Part shown: positions 45,036-56,000 of the stretch, piece after piece
Numbering within the stretch: the first letter of the stretch is position 1
Layout of the letters: the number at the start of each line of letters is the position of its first letter
From: Nannochloropsis salina CCMP1776
Lineage: Eukaryota; Sar; Eustigmatophyceae; Eustigmatales; Monodopsidaceae
Length of the DNA stretch: 64,000 nucleotides
Assembly (NCBI GenBank): GCA_004565275.1
Contig: SDOX01000021.1
Span: forward strand, 429 to 64,428
Direction of reading: 5' to 3'
Position numbers and translations under genes: made by a program
The notes under the pieces: generated by a model
What the model was told of the DNA's origin: nothing
Databases searched by the model: none
What the model saw: only the letters and a program-made list of their open reading frames with translations

Positions 45036-45599
45036 GGAGGAAGATGGAAAGCGGAAGGACACTTCTCAAGATTAAAGGATTAATCATATAAAAAATGTTG
45101 GAAGAAACAGAAGAACGCTTAAACTTAGGGTGTGCAGTGTGAACAAGTCCGGGCGGGAAGTGTTTGTAGGAGAGAAAGCATGTGGAGAGAATCTGATAAA
45201 TGGGAATGCAAAATGAGCGAAGATACAGAAACCAAGAAGCCGAGAGGCCAAATATGTGAAACGGGTATCACGTAGTGTACGCATGGGGCATAGATGAGAT
45301 AGAACATCCATACATGAGCGTAGCTTTGCTTGAGGCGACGGTAGTGTACCGACAAATATCGACAACGACAGTGAAAACACAGTGCCCCTGTGCCAACACC
45401 AGGTACTGAAAAGATGACAAAATGCTGACAACCACATCAGGATTTCCCCCCACAGTTTTTGGAGTTAGATACACGTTTTACATTTTTACAACCAAAGCTA
45501 TCCCTTCCCAACCTATATTTGTACCCTACGCTTCATTTTGATCTCCCACTCTACCAGCCAAGCCTTCGTATTCCTTCCTGTTGTTTGATCTCTACACAT
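45036..45599. other. Convergent 3' region
   Basis: This lies between the stop codons of the Sec14-like gene (+) and the HNH gene (-). Minus-strand open frames here are hydrophobic, but without start context or homology. No gene is called. Confidence 0.5.
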
Positions 45600-47513
45600 T
45601 CACCTTTGCCTGTTTTTCTGAGCCCCTCCTTCTCCTTCATCTTTCGCATCCTCTTCCTCCAAATCCTCCGTTTCCTCCTCTCCGTCCCTTTCCGCCTCTT
45701 TGTCCTCTTCCCTCCTTTCACTCCCCGCCTGGATATTCAGGCGCTCCTTCGACCCTGCGTTTCTCCCTCCAGCTATCCCTCCCTGCCGCCTGCGTCGCAG
45801 CTCCGCTGTGGCAGTCTGGTGACAAGCCACGCACAGGGTCCTAAAATTCTCCAAGCCTCGCAAGCCCCCTCCTTCCACGACCGGAAGGATGTGGTCGGCG
45901 TGCCAAAAAAGCCCGCTGTTGAAAGGACGGCGACGCCGCCGGGGGCGTGGCCTCGTTTGGGCCCCGTAGACGGTGGACGTGACCCAATCTTTGCCGACGC
46001 CATCGCCGACCTGACACTTGCCTTGTTTCAGCCCCTGGACTTTCACCTTGCCCTCCAACACCGTGCCCGCCACTTTTTCGTCCACCACCGCCTGAATCCC
46101 TCCCAAAGCCTTTTCCCCCTTTCCTCGGTCCCGTCCTCCCCACCCAGCTGCCCAGCAGGTCCGCCGCACTTGCAAGTAGAGGGCATGCGCGTCGATCGCA
46201 CACAGGGCGCACCGTCCCTTGTCACGTACCAGCAGACATTTCCTCACGTAGGAGCCGCTCGTGCGGAGCCGGTGTTCGTGCACGCAGGCGGGCGAGCAGA
46301 ACGTATTAGCCTTCTTGGGGCATTCTTGCTGGCATAGGCGGCAGAGGGCCCGTCCGTGGTCACCTCGGGCCAGGTCCGCTTTGTTGACTTTCCCCCGTCG
46401 GTCGCTGTAGCGATCCGTGCTGTGCGAAGGGAAGTTTGCCAGCCGCCGTGCACGCAGACAGGCATGGAGGCGGGTGGCGAGTTGAGCTTTGGTTCGGCCC
46501 GTGGCAGGCATACCCATGGCACGGAGATGGGCCCGGAGCTCGGCAGCGGGGCGGATGGCCAGCTCCTCTGGGTTTTCCTCCCTGTTTCCCGCATGGATGG
46601 ACGGCGAATCTGGGTGCAGTCGAAGCGCAGCTGAGAGGGGTTGCGGTGAGGGGGGAAGGGGGGGGGAGGAGGGGCTGGAGGTGGAAGACGAGGAGGAGAT
46701 CGATATCGGAGAAGGAGGGCCCAAATAGTCAATATCGTCCCCACACCCTAATGCCTTCCCTGCTCCTGACTGTTCGACACGCGTTTCCCCTCCATCGACA
46801 CTGAGTTCTCGAGCTCTCCTGTTCTTTATTGTCTCTGAGACCCCGCCTTCCCCCGGCTTCGGGTCCTCTACGCACACCTTCCCGCCTGACGTCACAGGCA
46901 AGGTGCTTTCCCCAAGATATGTATCTTGGGCACCATCACAGCCAGCACTTCTTCTCGTCCAAGAAGCGGGTAATATATCAAGGTCACTGATCCTGCCACG
47001 CTCACTCTTGCGCCGCCTGCTGGACCTTGTGTCGTACGGTGGAGAGGTCAAGTCGACCGGACTGAGTGAAAAGGCTTTGGGAGTTGCGTCTCCAATCCAC
47101 ACTGCGTCACCCAATCGAGCCCCCTTTTTCTCATCGTAATCTTCCTTTTCTTGACCCCCACTCTCGCGTTCTCCCTGATTCAGGGAGCATTCCGTTACAT
47201 TGGTCGATGCTGCCTCTGCATCTTCGTGCAGTCTGTTGACAGGAATTCGCTCGCCTTGGAAAGGTCCCTCTGTTCGTGAACATGGTGCGGCGACCGCAAA
47301 GGTGCATGGTGCTTTTGAGAAATCACCGTCTATCGATACCAATTTTGGGACATGGTTTTGAGTAAGAGCTTCGGTGGCGCAATCAGTTCCAGTCCCATTT
47401 CGCACCGCTGTGTTTCTGAGTCGTAACTGCTTCTGAGCCCTTGCGGTAACGCAGAAATTGCCTTCACCAGTTCCAGTAAGATCAATCAAGTCTCCATCCT
47501 CGCTGTCCTCCAT
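45600..47513 (-). CDS. SAP and HNH nuclease protein, ZRANB3-type nuclease domain, 637 residues
   Basis: This is a single exon. Residues 1-300 are disordered, with two SUMO-interaction-like motifs (GDLIDLTG at residues 8-15 and SPVDLTSPP near 150). A SAP DNA-binding motif follows (about 330-375: AAELRAHLRAMGMPATGRTK). Next comes a zinc-binding Cys cluster (CRLCQQECPKKANTFCSPAC), then RDKGRCALCAIDAHALYLQV, and the HNH core FWHADHILPVVEGGG with LENFRTLCVACHQ. This order and wording match the C-terminal HNH nuclease of ZRANB3, a fork-remodelling enzyme with PCNA links. The SNF2 helicase of ZRANB3 is absent. The C-terminal 60 residues are very acidic. A DNA repair or replication-fork nuclease in the nucleus is inferred. 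Confidence 0.85.
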   Translation of the reverse strand: MEDSEDGDLIDLTGTGEGNFCVTARAQKQLRLRNTAVRNGTGTDCATEALTQNHVPKLVSIDGDFSKAPCTFAVAAPCSRTEGPFQGERIPVNRLHEDAEAASTNVTECSLNQGERESGGQEKEDYDEKKGARLGDAVWIGDATPKAFSLSPVDLTSPPYDTRSSRRRKSERGRISDLDILPASWTRRSAGCDGAQDTYLGESTLPVTSGGKVCVEDPKPGEGGVSETIKNRRARELSVDGGETRVEQSGAGKALGCGDDIDYLGPPSPISISSSSSTSSPSSPPLPPSPQPLSAALRLHPDSPSIHAGNREENPEELAIRPAAELRAHLRAMGMPATGRTKAQLATRLHACLRARRLANFPSHSTDRYSDRRGKVNKADLARGDHGRALCRLCQQECPKKANTFCSPACVHEHRLRTSGSYVRKCLLVRDKGRCALCAIDAHALYLQVRRTCWAAGWGGRDRGKGEKALGGIQAVVDEKVAGTVLEGKVKVQGLKQGKCQVGDGVGKDWVTSTVYGAQTRPRPRRRRRPFNSGLFWHADHILPVVEGGGLRGLENFRTLCVACHQTATAELRRRRQGGIAGGRNAGSKERLNIQAGSERREEDKEAERDGEEETEDLEEEDAKDEGEGGAQKNRQR

Positions 47514-47689
47514 TCCTCATACCACTTCTGTGCCAGGATGTATTGTAGTGGGAGATCGACATGGGCTGGTAAGATGGGTTAATCCAGCGACACAGGAAGC
47601 AGTCCAACAGCGTTTTGGCGACATACAGGATCTGACAGCCCGTGGCAAGTTCAGTCGCGTGCAAATTCCTGTCGTCAAGAGTCTCGCCA

Positions 47690-48832
47690 ATGTTGTCTTT
47701 TTTTCCTGCGTATGACACAGGGAGCATTGAAAAGATGGACGTCATCCATGATGCCATTGCACGTGGAGACGTTTCCCGTGTGCAGGCCTTGTGCGAGGCA
47801 GAGCCCGACCTCCTCTACCTCGACGATTGGCAGGCTCGGACCCCCTTGATCCTCAGCGTGCTAGCTAACAGCCTTCCCCTGGTGCGTTTTTTTGTTGAAG
47901 AGGTGGCGCCGGAGGCGCAAGCGACAGTGGACGAGCGCACTGCGCCTGATGGGAATACGGCCATGTTTTACGCGTGTCGAGACGGACGGATTGAGATAGC
48001 TGAGTACTTGCTGAAGCGGGGTAAAGCAGATCCATTCCAAAAAAATAGATACAACACAACATTATTTATGATAGCTGCAGCCTCAGCCCCGTCTACATGT
48101 GCCGAAAACAAGGAGGGCAAGGGTCCTAGTGCAAGTGGTGTCATACTTTCTTTGCTTGAGGCCATCAATCGCCGTGGAGGAGGGGGACGGGAGGGACATC
48201 TGTACGATTGCTTGAATGCGTGTAACAGCAACAACAAGACAGCGTTGGCATTAGCATGCGAGCGAGGGGCACTGGACATCATCTCGGTCTTGATCGCCGC
48301 GGGGGCGAATCCCTACTTGTTGCCTGCGGGTGAAGAGGAAGTTTTCACGTCAAGCACGGATGGCGACCCTTCCAAGAAAGAAATCCTCGTGTCCTGCATA
48401 CAGGAGGCACGACGAGCCCCTGAACGAGTTTATTTCATGTCGAAAATTCGATGTCTGGCAGACACGATGCATGCCTTGAGAAAGTCCACAGAGGCGAAGG
48501 AGTCTTTGACGGCCGAAGCAATAGCCGAGGACTCAGATTGTGATGGTGAGGAGGGACAGCAGGATTTTCATATCCAAAATATAAAAACCCGATATGATCA
48601 AGAGCTTCAACATTATCAAATGAAGAAATCCATGGCGATCGCCTCCGAGGTACTCAAGCGTCGAGTGGAGGGGAAGACGGAGCTTCCACGCGTGCAATTG
48701 ACCACGGAAGGAGACGAAAAGCTGCGAGAGGTGGCACGTCATGTGCTCATTGAAGGTGGATTGAAATTGGAGCTATTTGTAGAACTAATCGAAGGACTAG
48801 TCGTTCCTCAATGGTTCTATGACCACTTGTAG
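47690..48832 (+). CDS. Ankyrin-repeat protein, about 380 residues
   Basis: The frame is open from 47642, where only a GTG is found; the first Met is at 47690 and another at 47735 (MDVIHDAIARGDVSRVQALC), which starts right at the first ankyrin repeat and may be the true start. Four or five ankyrin repeats are seen (WQARTPLILSVLANSLPLVR, GNTAMFYACRDGRIEIAEYL, NKTALALACERGALDIISVL). The C-terminal 140 residues are helical, with KTRYDQELQHYQMKKS, and end in a conserved-looking VVPQWFYDHL. The role would be protein-protein contact; the partner is unknown. It shares a short divergent promoter (about 180-220 bp) with the HNH gene. Confidence 0.8.
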   Translation: MLSFFPAYDTGSIEKMDVIHDAIARGDVSRVQALCEAEPDLLYLDDWQARTPLILSVLANSLPLVRFFVEEVAPEAQATVDERTAPDGNTAMFYACRDGRIEIAEYLLKRGKADPFQKNRYNTTLFMIAAASAPSTCAENKEGKGPSASGVILSLLEAINRRGGGGREGHLYDCLNACNSNNKTALALACERGALDIISVLIAAGANPYLLPAGEEEVFTSSTDGDPSKKEILVSCIQEARRAPERVYFMSKIRCLADTMHALRKSTEAKESLTAEAIAEDSDCDGEEGQQDFHIQNIKTRYDQELQHYQMKKSMAIASEVLKRRVEGKTELPRVQLTTEGDEKLREVARHVLIEGGLKLELFVELIEGLVVPQWFYDHL

Positions 48833-49089
48833 TGATGCAGTCCTCAACATTTGTACAAACTGGAAATATAGCCATTCATGCTGCTATCCTGTCTCTGCAT
48901 CGCGCCGGTCTTATTCCTTTTAATTTTTATAAATCATTGAATGCTCACGGCTATCTATTTCAACCCAACAACCCAAAAGGATAATTTCCAACTTCTTTCA
49001 ACCTTATTTTGTATTTTGCAATTCTGTTGTCTTCATGGAATAACTCTCATCCTTCCCGGCCATCTTCAAAGCGCCAACCCCTAAACTTT

Positions 49090-49323
49090 CTAGCCCCTGA
49101 CAGCGGCTTGTTTAGGCTTCAATACAGCACGCTCCATAAAAACAGTACCCGCATAGCCTACCAGAAATCCCACTGTCAAATTAGCCCAGGGGTACGCTTC
49201 CATCCACGATTGATTTGACCCACCACCCAGTCCTCCACTCCCATAAGTGGAAAATAAGCGGGAGTGGAATCCGGAATGGGTACAGCGCCGGTGCATCGTC
49301 GTAATAATATAACGGGAAAGCAT
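49090..49323 (-). CDS. Small single-pass membrane protein, 77 residues, mitochondrial-type leader
   Basis: The N-terminus MLSRYIITTMHRRCTHSGFH with a following SRLFST is Arg/Ser-rich and lacks acids, typical of a mitochondrial presequence with a possible cleavage site near LFS/T. A Gly-rich spacer and one membrane helix (ANLTVGFLVGYAGTVFMERA) follow, then a short basic tail. This matches the shape of small respiratory-complex subunits, but no family is recognised. The call rests on the leader plus helix; a chance frame cannot be excluded. Confidence 0.5.
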   Translation of the reverse strand: MLSRYIITTMHRRCTHSGFHSRLFSTYGSGGLGGGSNQSWMEAYPWANLTVGFLVGYAGTVFMERAVLKPKQAAVRG

Positions 49324-50018
49324 GCTCTGATGGAGTGTCGCCCAACGACCTGTTTTCTTGCAAACTAAAACAAGAAGGAATCGAAAGATGTCAAGAAGAC
49401 GTATATGCCAGTTCTATAAGCAAAAGATTCTCAACAGACCCAACAGACCGAACAGTCATAATTTTCTTGGTCCCACATGATCACAAAGACGATACAGAGG
49501 AGCAGTCCATATGCTTGTGCAATTCACGGTCTCGGAAAGCTTTCGAAGAAGAAACTTACGTGCAGCATCACAAAAACCTCAGCGTATAAAAATCATCGCA
49601 TTACCGTCTATCAGTGGGAACACGAGATTTCAGACTTTTCTTCTCCTGAGGAAAAAAAAAAGCGCCAGGTTATCCTTTTTGTAGCAGCTCGGAACGCGAC
49701 GTACCCCTCGACGCCTCCACACGCCCCGCCGCGTGCAGGGACTCCTTTGGTCGCATTAAATGTAACGCAGTCATTTTTCCGAACCGCGTCGAAACTTTCA
49801 TGTGGACGTCACTTTTTTCATTCCACATTTTACAGTGCATCTTGGAGCTTGTTGGTGAATCTTCGAGGATTAAATAATCATTAAGGCTCAAGAGCACCAC
49901 TGAGGTGGTAGTCCTAGCTAGCTGGTAGTATCAGGCCAAGTGAAAGCTCAATCCACACGAGACCCGAACCCCACCCGGCACGTCAACGCAACTTCCACCA
50001 ACGTTTTGCGCGTAGAGC
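49324..50018. promoter_or_regulatory. Divergent intergenic region before the M16 protease gene
   Basis: This lies between the small membrane protein (-) and the IDE-like gene (+). Open frames in it have no signature. No element is clear. Confidence 0.45.
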
Positions 50019-53000
50019 ATGCGCTCTCTGCCCACGTGCCTAGCTTCTTCCCTCTCAGCCGCTTTAATTACGACGATGCTTTCTCTCGTGCTCCTGACCG
50101 CAGCTCGACGCGGTCCGACCGCGGCTGCCCTGAATAAACCGTCACGCACAACTGCCTTTTTCCCCACTATCGCGCGGTACTTCTACAACATTCCGCAACC
50201 GTCGTGTCCATTTCCTGTACAAGGATTCCCTGGGACGACTTCCAACTTCCAATCTCACCGGCGCCAGGGCAGGTTTCAGGTCCTAGCCTCCGTCAAGGTT
50301 CCTCAAGATGTAGCGCGGGGAAAAAGGTAAGGGCATAGAACTGCTCGTAAACGTGTTTGAAGAGAAGAAGGTGGACATTATAAAGAATGTGGACATTATG
50401 ATGTAATGCGTCGCTCACATCAATGATGTGGTTCGTCGCTGCCATTGCCCTCCCTACAACAGTACCTTGTCTACCTCCTCCCTGTCGGGGGTCTCACCGG
50501 CAGCACCAGCCATTGTAAGAGTCTTGGACGACGGGATCAAAAAACCTGCACGAGATGACCGGCAGTACAGGATGATCTGGCTCAAGAACGGAATGCAGGT
50601 GGGAAAATCGGCGGAAGAAATAACATGTCCGCTAAGACGGAACATCTTGACAGAACACTTCCCAGGTGCCCTGTCGTAACGAATATGTTTTCCTTTCTTA
50701 ACCCAATATATAGGTCCTTCTTACCTCGGACCCAACGACGGACGTCGCTTCCGCTTCGATGAACATCCACGCGGGCCACTTCCAAGACCCGGAGGCCTTC
50801 GCCGGCCTAGCGCATTTCCACGAGCACATGTAGGGCGCTTTGACGAGGACGATGACGACGATGATGATGATGCTCTACCTCTCGCTTCTAGACGGGCCGT
50901 GAAAAATTTGTTTTCCTCCGCATAGCTACTGGGTTGTACTCGATGAGCCACGTTTGAAGAGTACGAGAGTATAAATCGGACGACCCTGCTCTGTTCATAT
51001 CAGGGCATCCCTTCTCACTGCCCCCTTCTCCGGCCCCTATTTCCCCCTGATCTTTCTTCCGCTAGGCTCTTCTTGGGTACGGAACGCTACCCAAAGGAGG
51101 GTGAATACGAACAGTTTTTGAACCAGAACGGCGGGAGCAGTAACGCCTACACTGCTATGGAGGACACCAACTATTACTTCTCTGTGAGGCACGAGAGGAA
51201 GTAACTAGAAGGATAGAATTGCAGGCCGACTGCGGTGAACACCATGTGGATTAGGTGGATGGTGTGCACTCACTCCCATGCCATCCCCCGGGATTTCCCT
51301 CCCTTGTTCTCTCGGCCTCCCTTCAGATCAAATGGGAGGAGTTGCAGGGGGCCTTGGACCGATTCTCGGCATTTTTCACCTGTCCGCGTTTCGACAACGC
51401 CTCCACCGAAAGGGAAATGAAGGCGGTGGATTCAGAGCACACCAATAATCTGCAGGATGATGTAAGGAAGGAGGAAGGAGCAGAGGAAGGGACTATGGCG
51501 CCGGGTCACCCTGTGCATGGTTGGAAGGGCTTGATCCCTCCCTTCTCCTTTCTCCGCCTCGACCTCCCACTGAATCCTGCCTCCCTCCTCCCTTTATGCC
51601 TGCTTCCTTTTCCTCCCTCTCTTTTAAGGGGTGGCGTCTTTTCCAGCTGCAGAAGTCCACCGCCCACCCCGAGCACCCTTTTCACAAGTTCGGATCAGGG
51701 AACCTGAAGACGCTTCTTCCCCCCCCCGGTAACGTGCGGCCTTGTCCGTCTTCCTCCTCCCTTTCACCCTTCCCGTTGCCCGCCCAGGAAGAAGCAGGAT
51801 CGATGCACACCTCTCATGCACCCTATTCTCCCTGCTCCCTTCCTTCTATTCCCCCCCTGGTTTCAGAAAAGGGTGGGATGGAGGCAACCCGCGAAGCCCT
51901 CCTTGCTTTCCATACTACTTACTACTCGGCGGACATCATGAAGCTCGCCATTGTGGGCCGGGAGGATTTGGACACGTTGCAGGTGCGTGGTGGAGGAAAG
52001 GGGGAGGGATGGAGGATACAGGGAGGGTCCAAGGAGAGGGTAGGATGGCCGGGATCTGCTGCGACGGGGTGTGGGGCTACTCTCGTTAGCGCTGAAAAGC
52101 TATAAAGGAACCCTTTTCCTTCTCCTTTCTCCCCTGTCCTTGGTCGACCTTGCCCCTTCGTGCTTTCTCTGGCTCTCTTTTGTGTTTGGATCCGATAATT
52201 TCCTTTCCATGCCGCGTCCTCTCCATTTAAACCCCGTGTAGGAGTGGGCTGTGCAGTTGTTTGCTGGCGTGAGGACGACCGGGCAGCCATCGCATTTCCC
52301 ATACCCGGTGGAAGCCTGGGGTCCGAGCAGGTCAGAGGGGAGGGGAGGGGGCGGGGAGGGAGGGCGAGGAAGACGGAGGGAGGAGGTTCACAGTTTGGGA
52401 GGGCGCAAATTTGAAGCGTCAAGTGGGGTTCATCTCCATGTTTGGAAAGTGCGATAAAGAATGCGGTCGAAACTGTTTCGCAAGGTATGGTTGCGTTGTG
52501 CGGCAGACTGCGATCGTTCGTGCGTCGTGGCGGTCTCTCGACGGTTGTGTCCCCGGTCCTAGCAGCGTTGATGTCGAAAGGCCCTCTGCCTCGTGGTGGT
52601 GGGGCGCGAGCATCCGGGAGGAAAACGAGGGCGTTGCGCCGACTCGCCGTGTTCACCTTCCATGCGTCATGTGCACAGGCTCGGGACCCGGCTGGACGTG
52701 GTGCCGGTGAGGGAAATGCGCCGGCTCTCATTGGCCTGGCCCCTGCCCCACAATTGGGAGAAGCAACGGGCACTTCAGGTGCGTGAATCAAGGAATCGGG
52801 CGAGTACGGTCTCCGAACGATGTATGGGGACAAGGAGATGTAGAGCACGCTCTCAAGCCGCCCTCCTTCCCTTCCTCCCTTCCCTTCCTCGCCAGTCCTC
52901 CAAGCCGGCCCGCTACCTCGCCCATCTACTCGGTCACGAGGGGAAAGGCTCCCTCCACTCCTACCTCAACTCCCAGGGGTGGATCGAGAGCCTCTCTGCT

Positions 53001-56000
53001 GGATCCTCCGTGAAGACCGCGGACATGGATATGTTCAAGGTGGGAGGGAGGTTGGGAATGATGGTGTGCATCAGTTCCTGTCAAGGAGCGGCGAACGGCA
53101 CAAATGGATCTTGCGCTCTGCTCTGACACCGCTCCTTGTCCCTTTCCCGCGCGAATTTAAAATTTTTCTCGGCCACCGCCAGGTCAGCCTCTCCTTGACG
53201 CAAGCGGGGATGGAGCACATCGAGGAGATCGTTGGCCTCGTGTATCAGTACCTGAAGGTAAATGCCCTCATCTTCCTCCATCTCGCCCCCCCCTCCCTCC
53301 TCACATGTTTTTTTTTCTGTACCTCTTTTCTCTTCCTACTGACGCCCTCCCAGCTCCTGCGCTCGTCACCAGTCGACCGAAAAGTCTTTGAGGAGCTGAA
53401 GACGATGAGCGAAATAAAGTTCTTGTTCCGCGAGAAGGAAAACGCCGTCGACTTTGCCAGCGGCAGTAAGTAGCGCAAGATTGGGAGCAGGGAAAGAGAG
53501 GACCCCACGCTTTCGGAGTAGGATAGCATGAGGGTGGCACGCCTGTCTGTTGTCACTCGACCTCAAATGTACACCTTTCTATCGTCGCGGTCGCCCCTTC
53601 ACTCCCTTCCTCCCTTCCTGCCAGTCTCTTCCATGATGCACGAATACCCCCCCGAGAACATCCTCTGGGGACCCTACGCCCTGGATTGGGACGAGCAGGC
53701 CGTGAGAGACTACCTCTCGCTCCTCACTCCAGAGCGTATGCACTTGACCGTCGTATCTAAGGTAGGGGCGGAGGAAAGAGAAGGGGGAAAGAAAGGAAGG
53801 GAGGGAACCCAAAAAAAAAAAACAACTCCGCGGTCTCATTTCCCCTCCCATATTCCACAGGCATTCGAAGAGGAAGCGCAGAAGGAGGCATGGGCCAAGG
53901 AGAAATGGTACGGGACATTGCACAAATTGGAAAAACTGCCCGAGGTACGGAGAAGGGAGGAGTGAAGGAAGAGCGAGTGTGACGGGTCTTCTTTGTCGAA
54001 CATCATGATTAATCGCCCATTGCCTTGTCTGCCACTAACCGCTCCCGAAATATATGCTGATATCAGGCAAAAGTAGCCGCCTGGTCGAATCCGCCAGACA
54101 TTCATCCAATGCTTAGCCTTCCTTCTCCCAATGAGTTCCTCCCCACGGACTTCTCTCTCATTTGCGAGCAGCCCGCATACAAGGTAATCAAGGCTCTTCC
54201 CTCCCGTTCTCTCTCTTCCCTTCCCATCTTCTCTCCTTCCCTCAACTCAAAATTCCCTTTCTTTCTCCATTTCTTTTTCATTCCATCTGTCGTTTCCATC
54301 TGTTGTAGATCACAATCTTCTCGTCAACGCACGACTGTCCTTCACTCACTCACCTGCGCGCTTTTTCTCCCTTACTCTCAGAGCCTCGCCCCGGACGACC
54401 CCGTCCATCCCTCTCCCCCCTCTCTCCTCTTTCCTTCCTCCGCGCAAGCCTTGCCTGCTTCCCTGCCTGCTTCCTCCCCTGAACGGGGGGTGAAGGTCTT
54501 CCACAAGCTCGACACAACATTCAAAGTACCCAAGGTCCAATTTTTTGCGCATCTGCTCAGCCGACAGGTAGGCAGGGATGGAAGGAGGGGCGACAGGGAT
54601 GGAGAGATAGAAGGAGAAGAAATTAGGCGCGAGCGAGTGTAAGGGTAAAGTTGAAAAATAGGCCACGAGGGTTACTCGTCCCGCCCCTCGCCAACGTCCT
54701 TCCTCTTTTTCCCTCCCTTGCGGTGCTGTAGTCGATGATGAATGCTTACAACATGGAATTACCGTCTGAACCACACCCCTTCCATTAAGGGGTTTCCATT
54801 CCCCCTCTTCGGTGGGGGAACAGGAAGCTGAATGAGAGTTTTGCGGCTTGACTGAGACTACACACCCGGAGGCCCAGCCCCCTCACGGATGCGCACCTCT
54901 TTCGTTTTTGACCCATGCCTCCTTCCCTCCCCTCCCCGTTCCCCCTCCCTTGCCAGATCTACTCCTCTCCTCCCTCGGTGGTTCTCCACCGTTTGTACAA
55001 CATGCTCCTGCGTGATGAACTCAACGAATTCGCCTACGAAGCCGCCATGGCCGGCCTGTCTTATTCTGTGACCACTCGCACCACTGGCTTGAGCGTCAAG
55101 GTACTCCCATCAAGCCTTTCTCTTTGTCTGCCTCGTCCTTGCTCGCACCTTTACCATGGCAAGGAGAATTTCCCTGTAAGCGTTTCCCCCTCCCTTCCTC
55201 CCTTCTCCCGTCTTCCAAGGTGTCTGGCTACTCGCACAAGCTCCCCGTGCTCCTCGAGAAAGTGGCGGGCAAAGCCAAGGGTTTGCTGCAGGAGATCAAA
55301 GACAAGGGCGCGAACGACCCGGAGGTGAGTAAGAAGTTTCTTTTCTGTCTGGCCCCTGCGGTCACCTCCTCGGCTAGGTCTTGTAATCTCTCCCATTGAT
55401 CACCCACCCATGCACATGCAAAGCGTGCGGGCCATCAGCCCTTTCGTTGCTTGTCTGGTCAATATATACCGACGTTTGCCACTTCGTGCTCATTCTTTCT
55501 TCTTTCCTTTCTCGCCCTCTTCCCATGCCCCCGTCTGTCCCTCCAGATTCAACAGAAGTTCAACAAGCACCGCCTCACCCTTCTACGAGAGTACATGAAT
55601 TTTGATCGAGAAGCGCCGTACGAGCGCGCTCTGTACAATACACGTCAAGTTTTAGGTACAGCCCCCCTCGCTTTCTCTTTTTTGTCTATGCTGAGATGAT
55701 TCCTGCCCGCGAACCTCAGGAGCTCGCACCGTGGCTTCCCCGCGCTAAGTGTCCTCCCTCTCTCCGTTCCTCTCTTCCCTCTTCTCCGCAGACGGCCAGG
55801 CTTGGCATCTTGCCCAGTATATCCAAGTGCTCAACGACCACTCCACTTGCAACGTGCAGACGATGACTGACGTTGTCGAGGAGGGTGCGTGTTCGCCTCC
55901 GTTCTCTCTTATTTCGACCCGTTTACCCGCCAATTGTTTACCCGCCAATTGTCAATTGTCTCTCTTTATTCATGTTTCAATGGCCTCTCACTCTCTTCAC

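Noticed and set aside
45459-46337. 292-codon open frame on the plus strand
   Set aside because: It is antisense to the HNH exon, which has clear domains; the frame is low-complexity Pro/Leu without any signature.
51922-52848. 308-codon open frame on the minus strand
   Set aside because: It crosses several exons and introns of the IDE-like gene in antisense and has no family signature.
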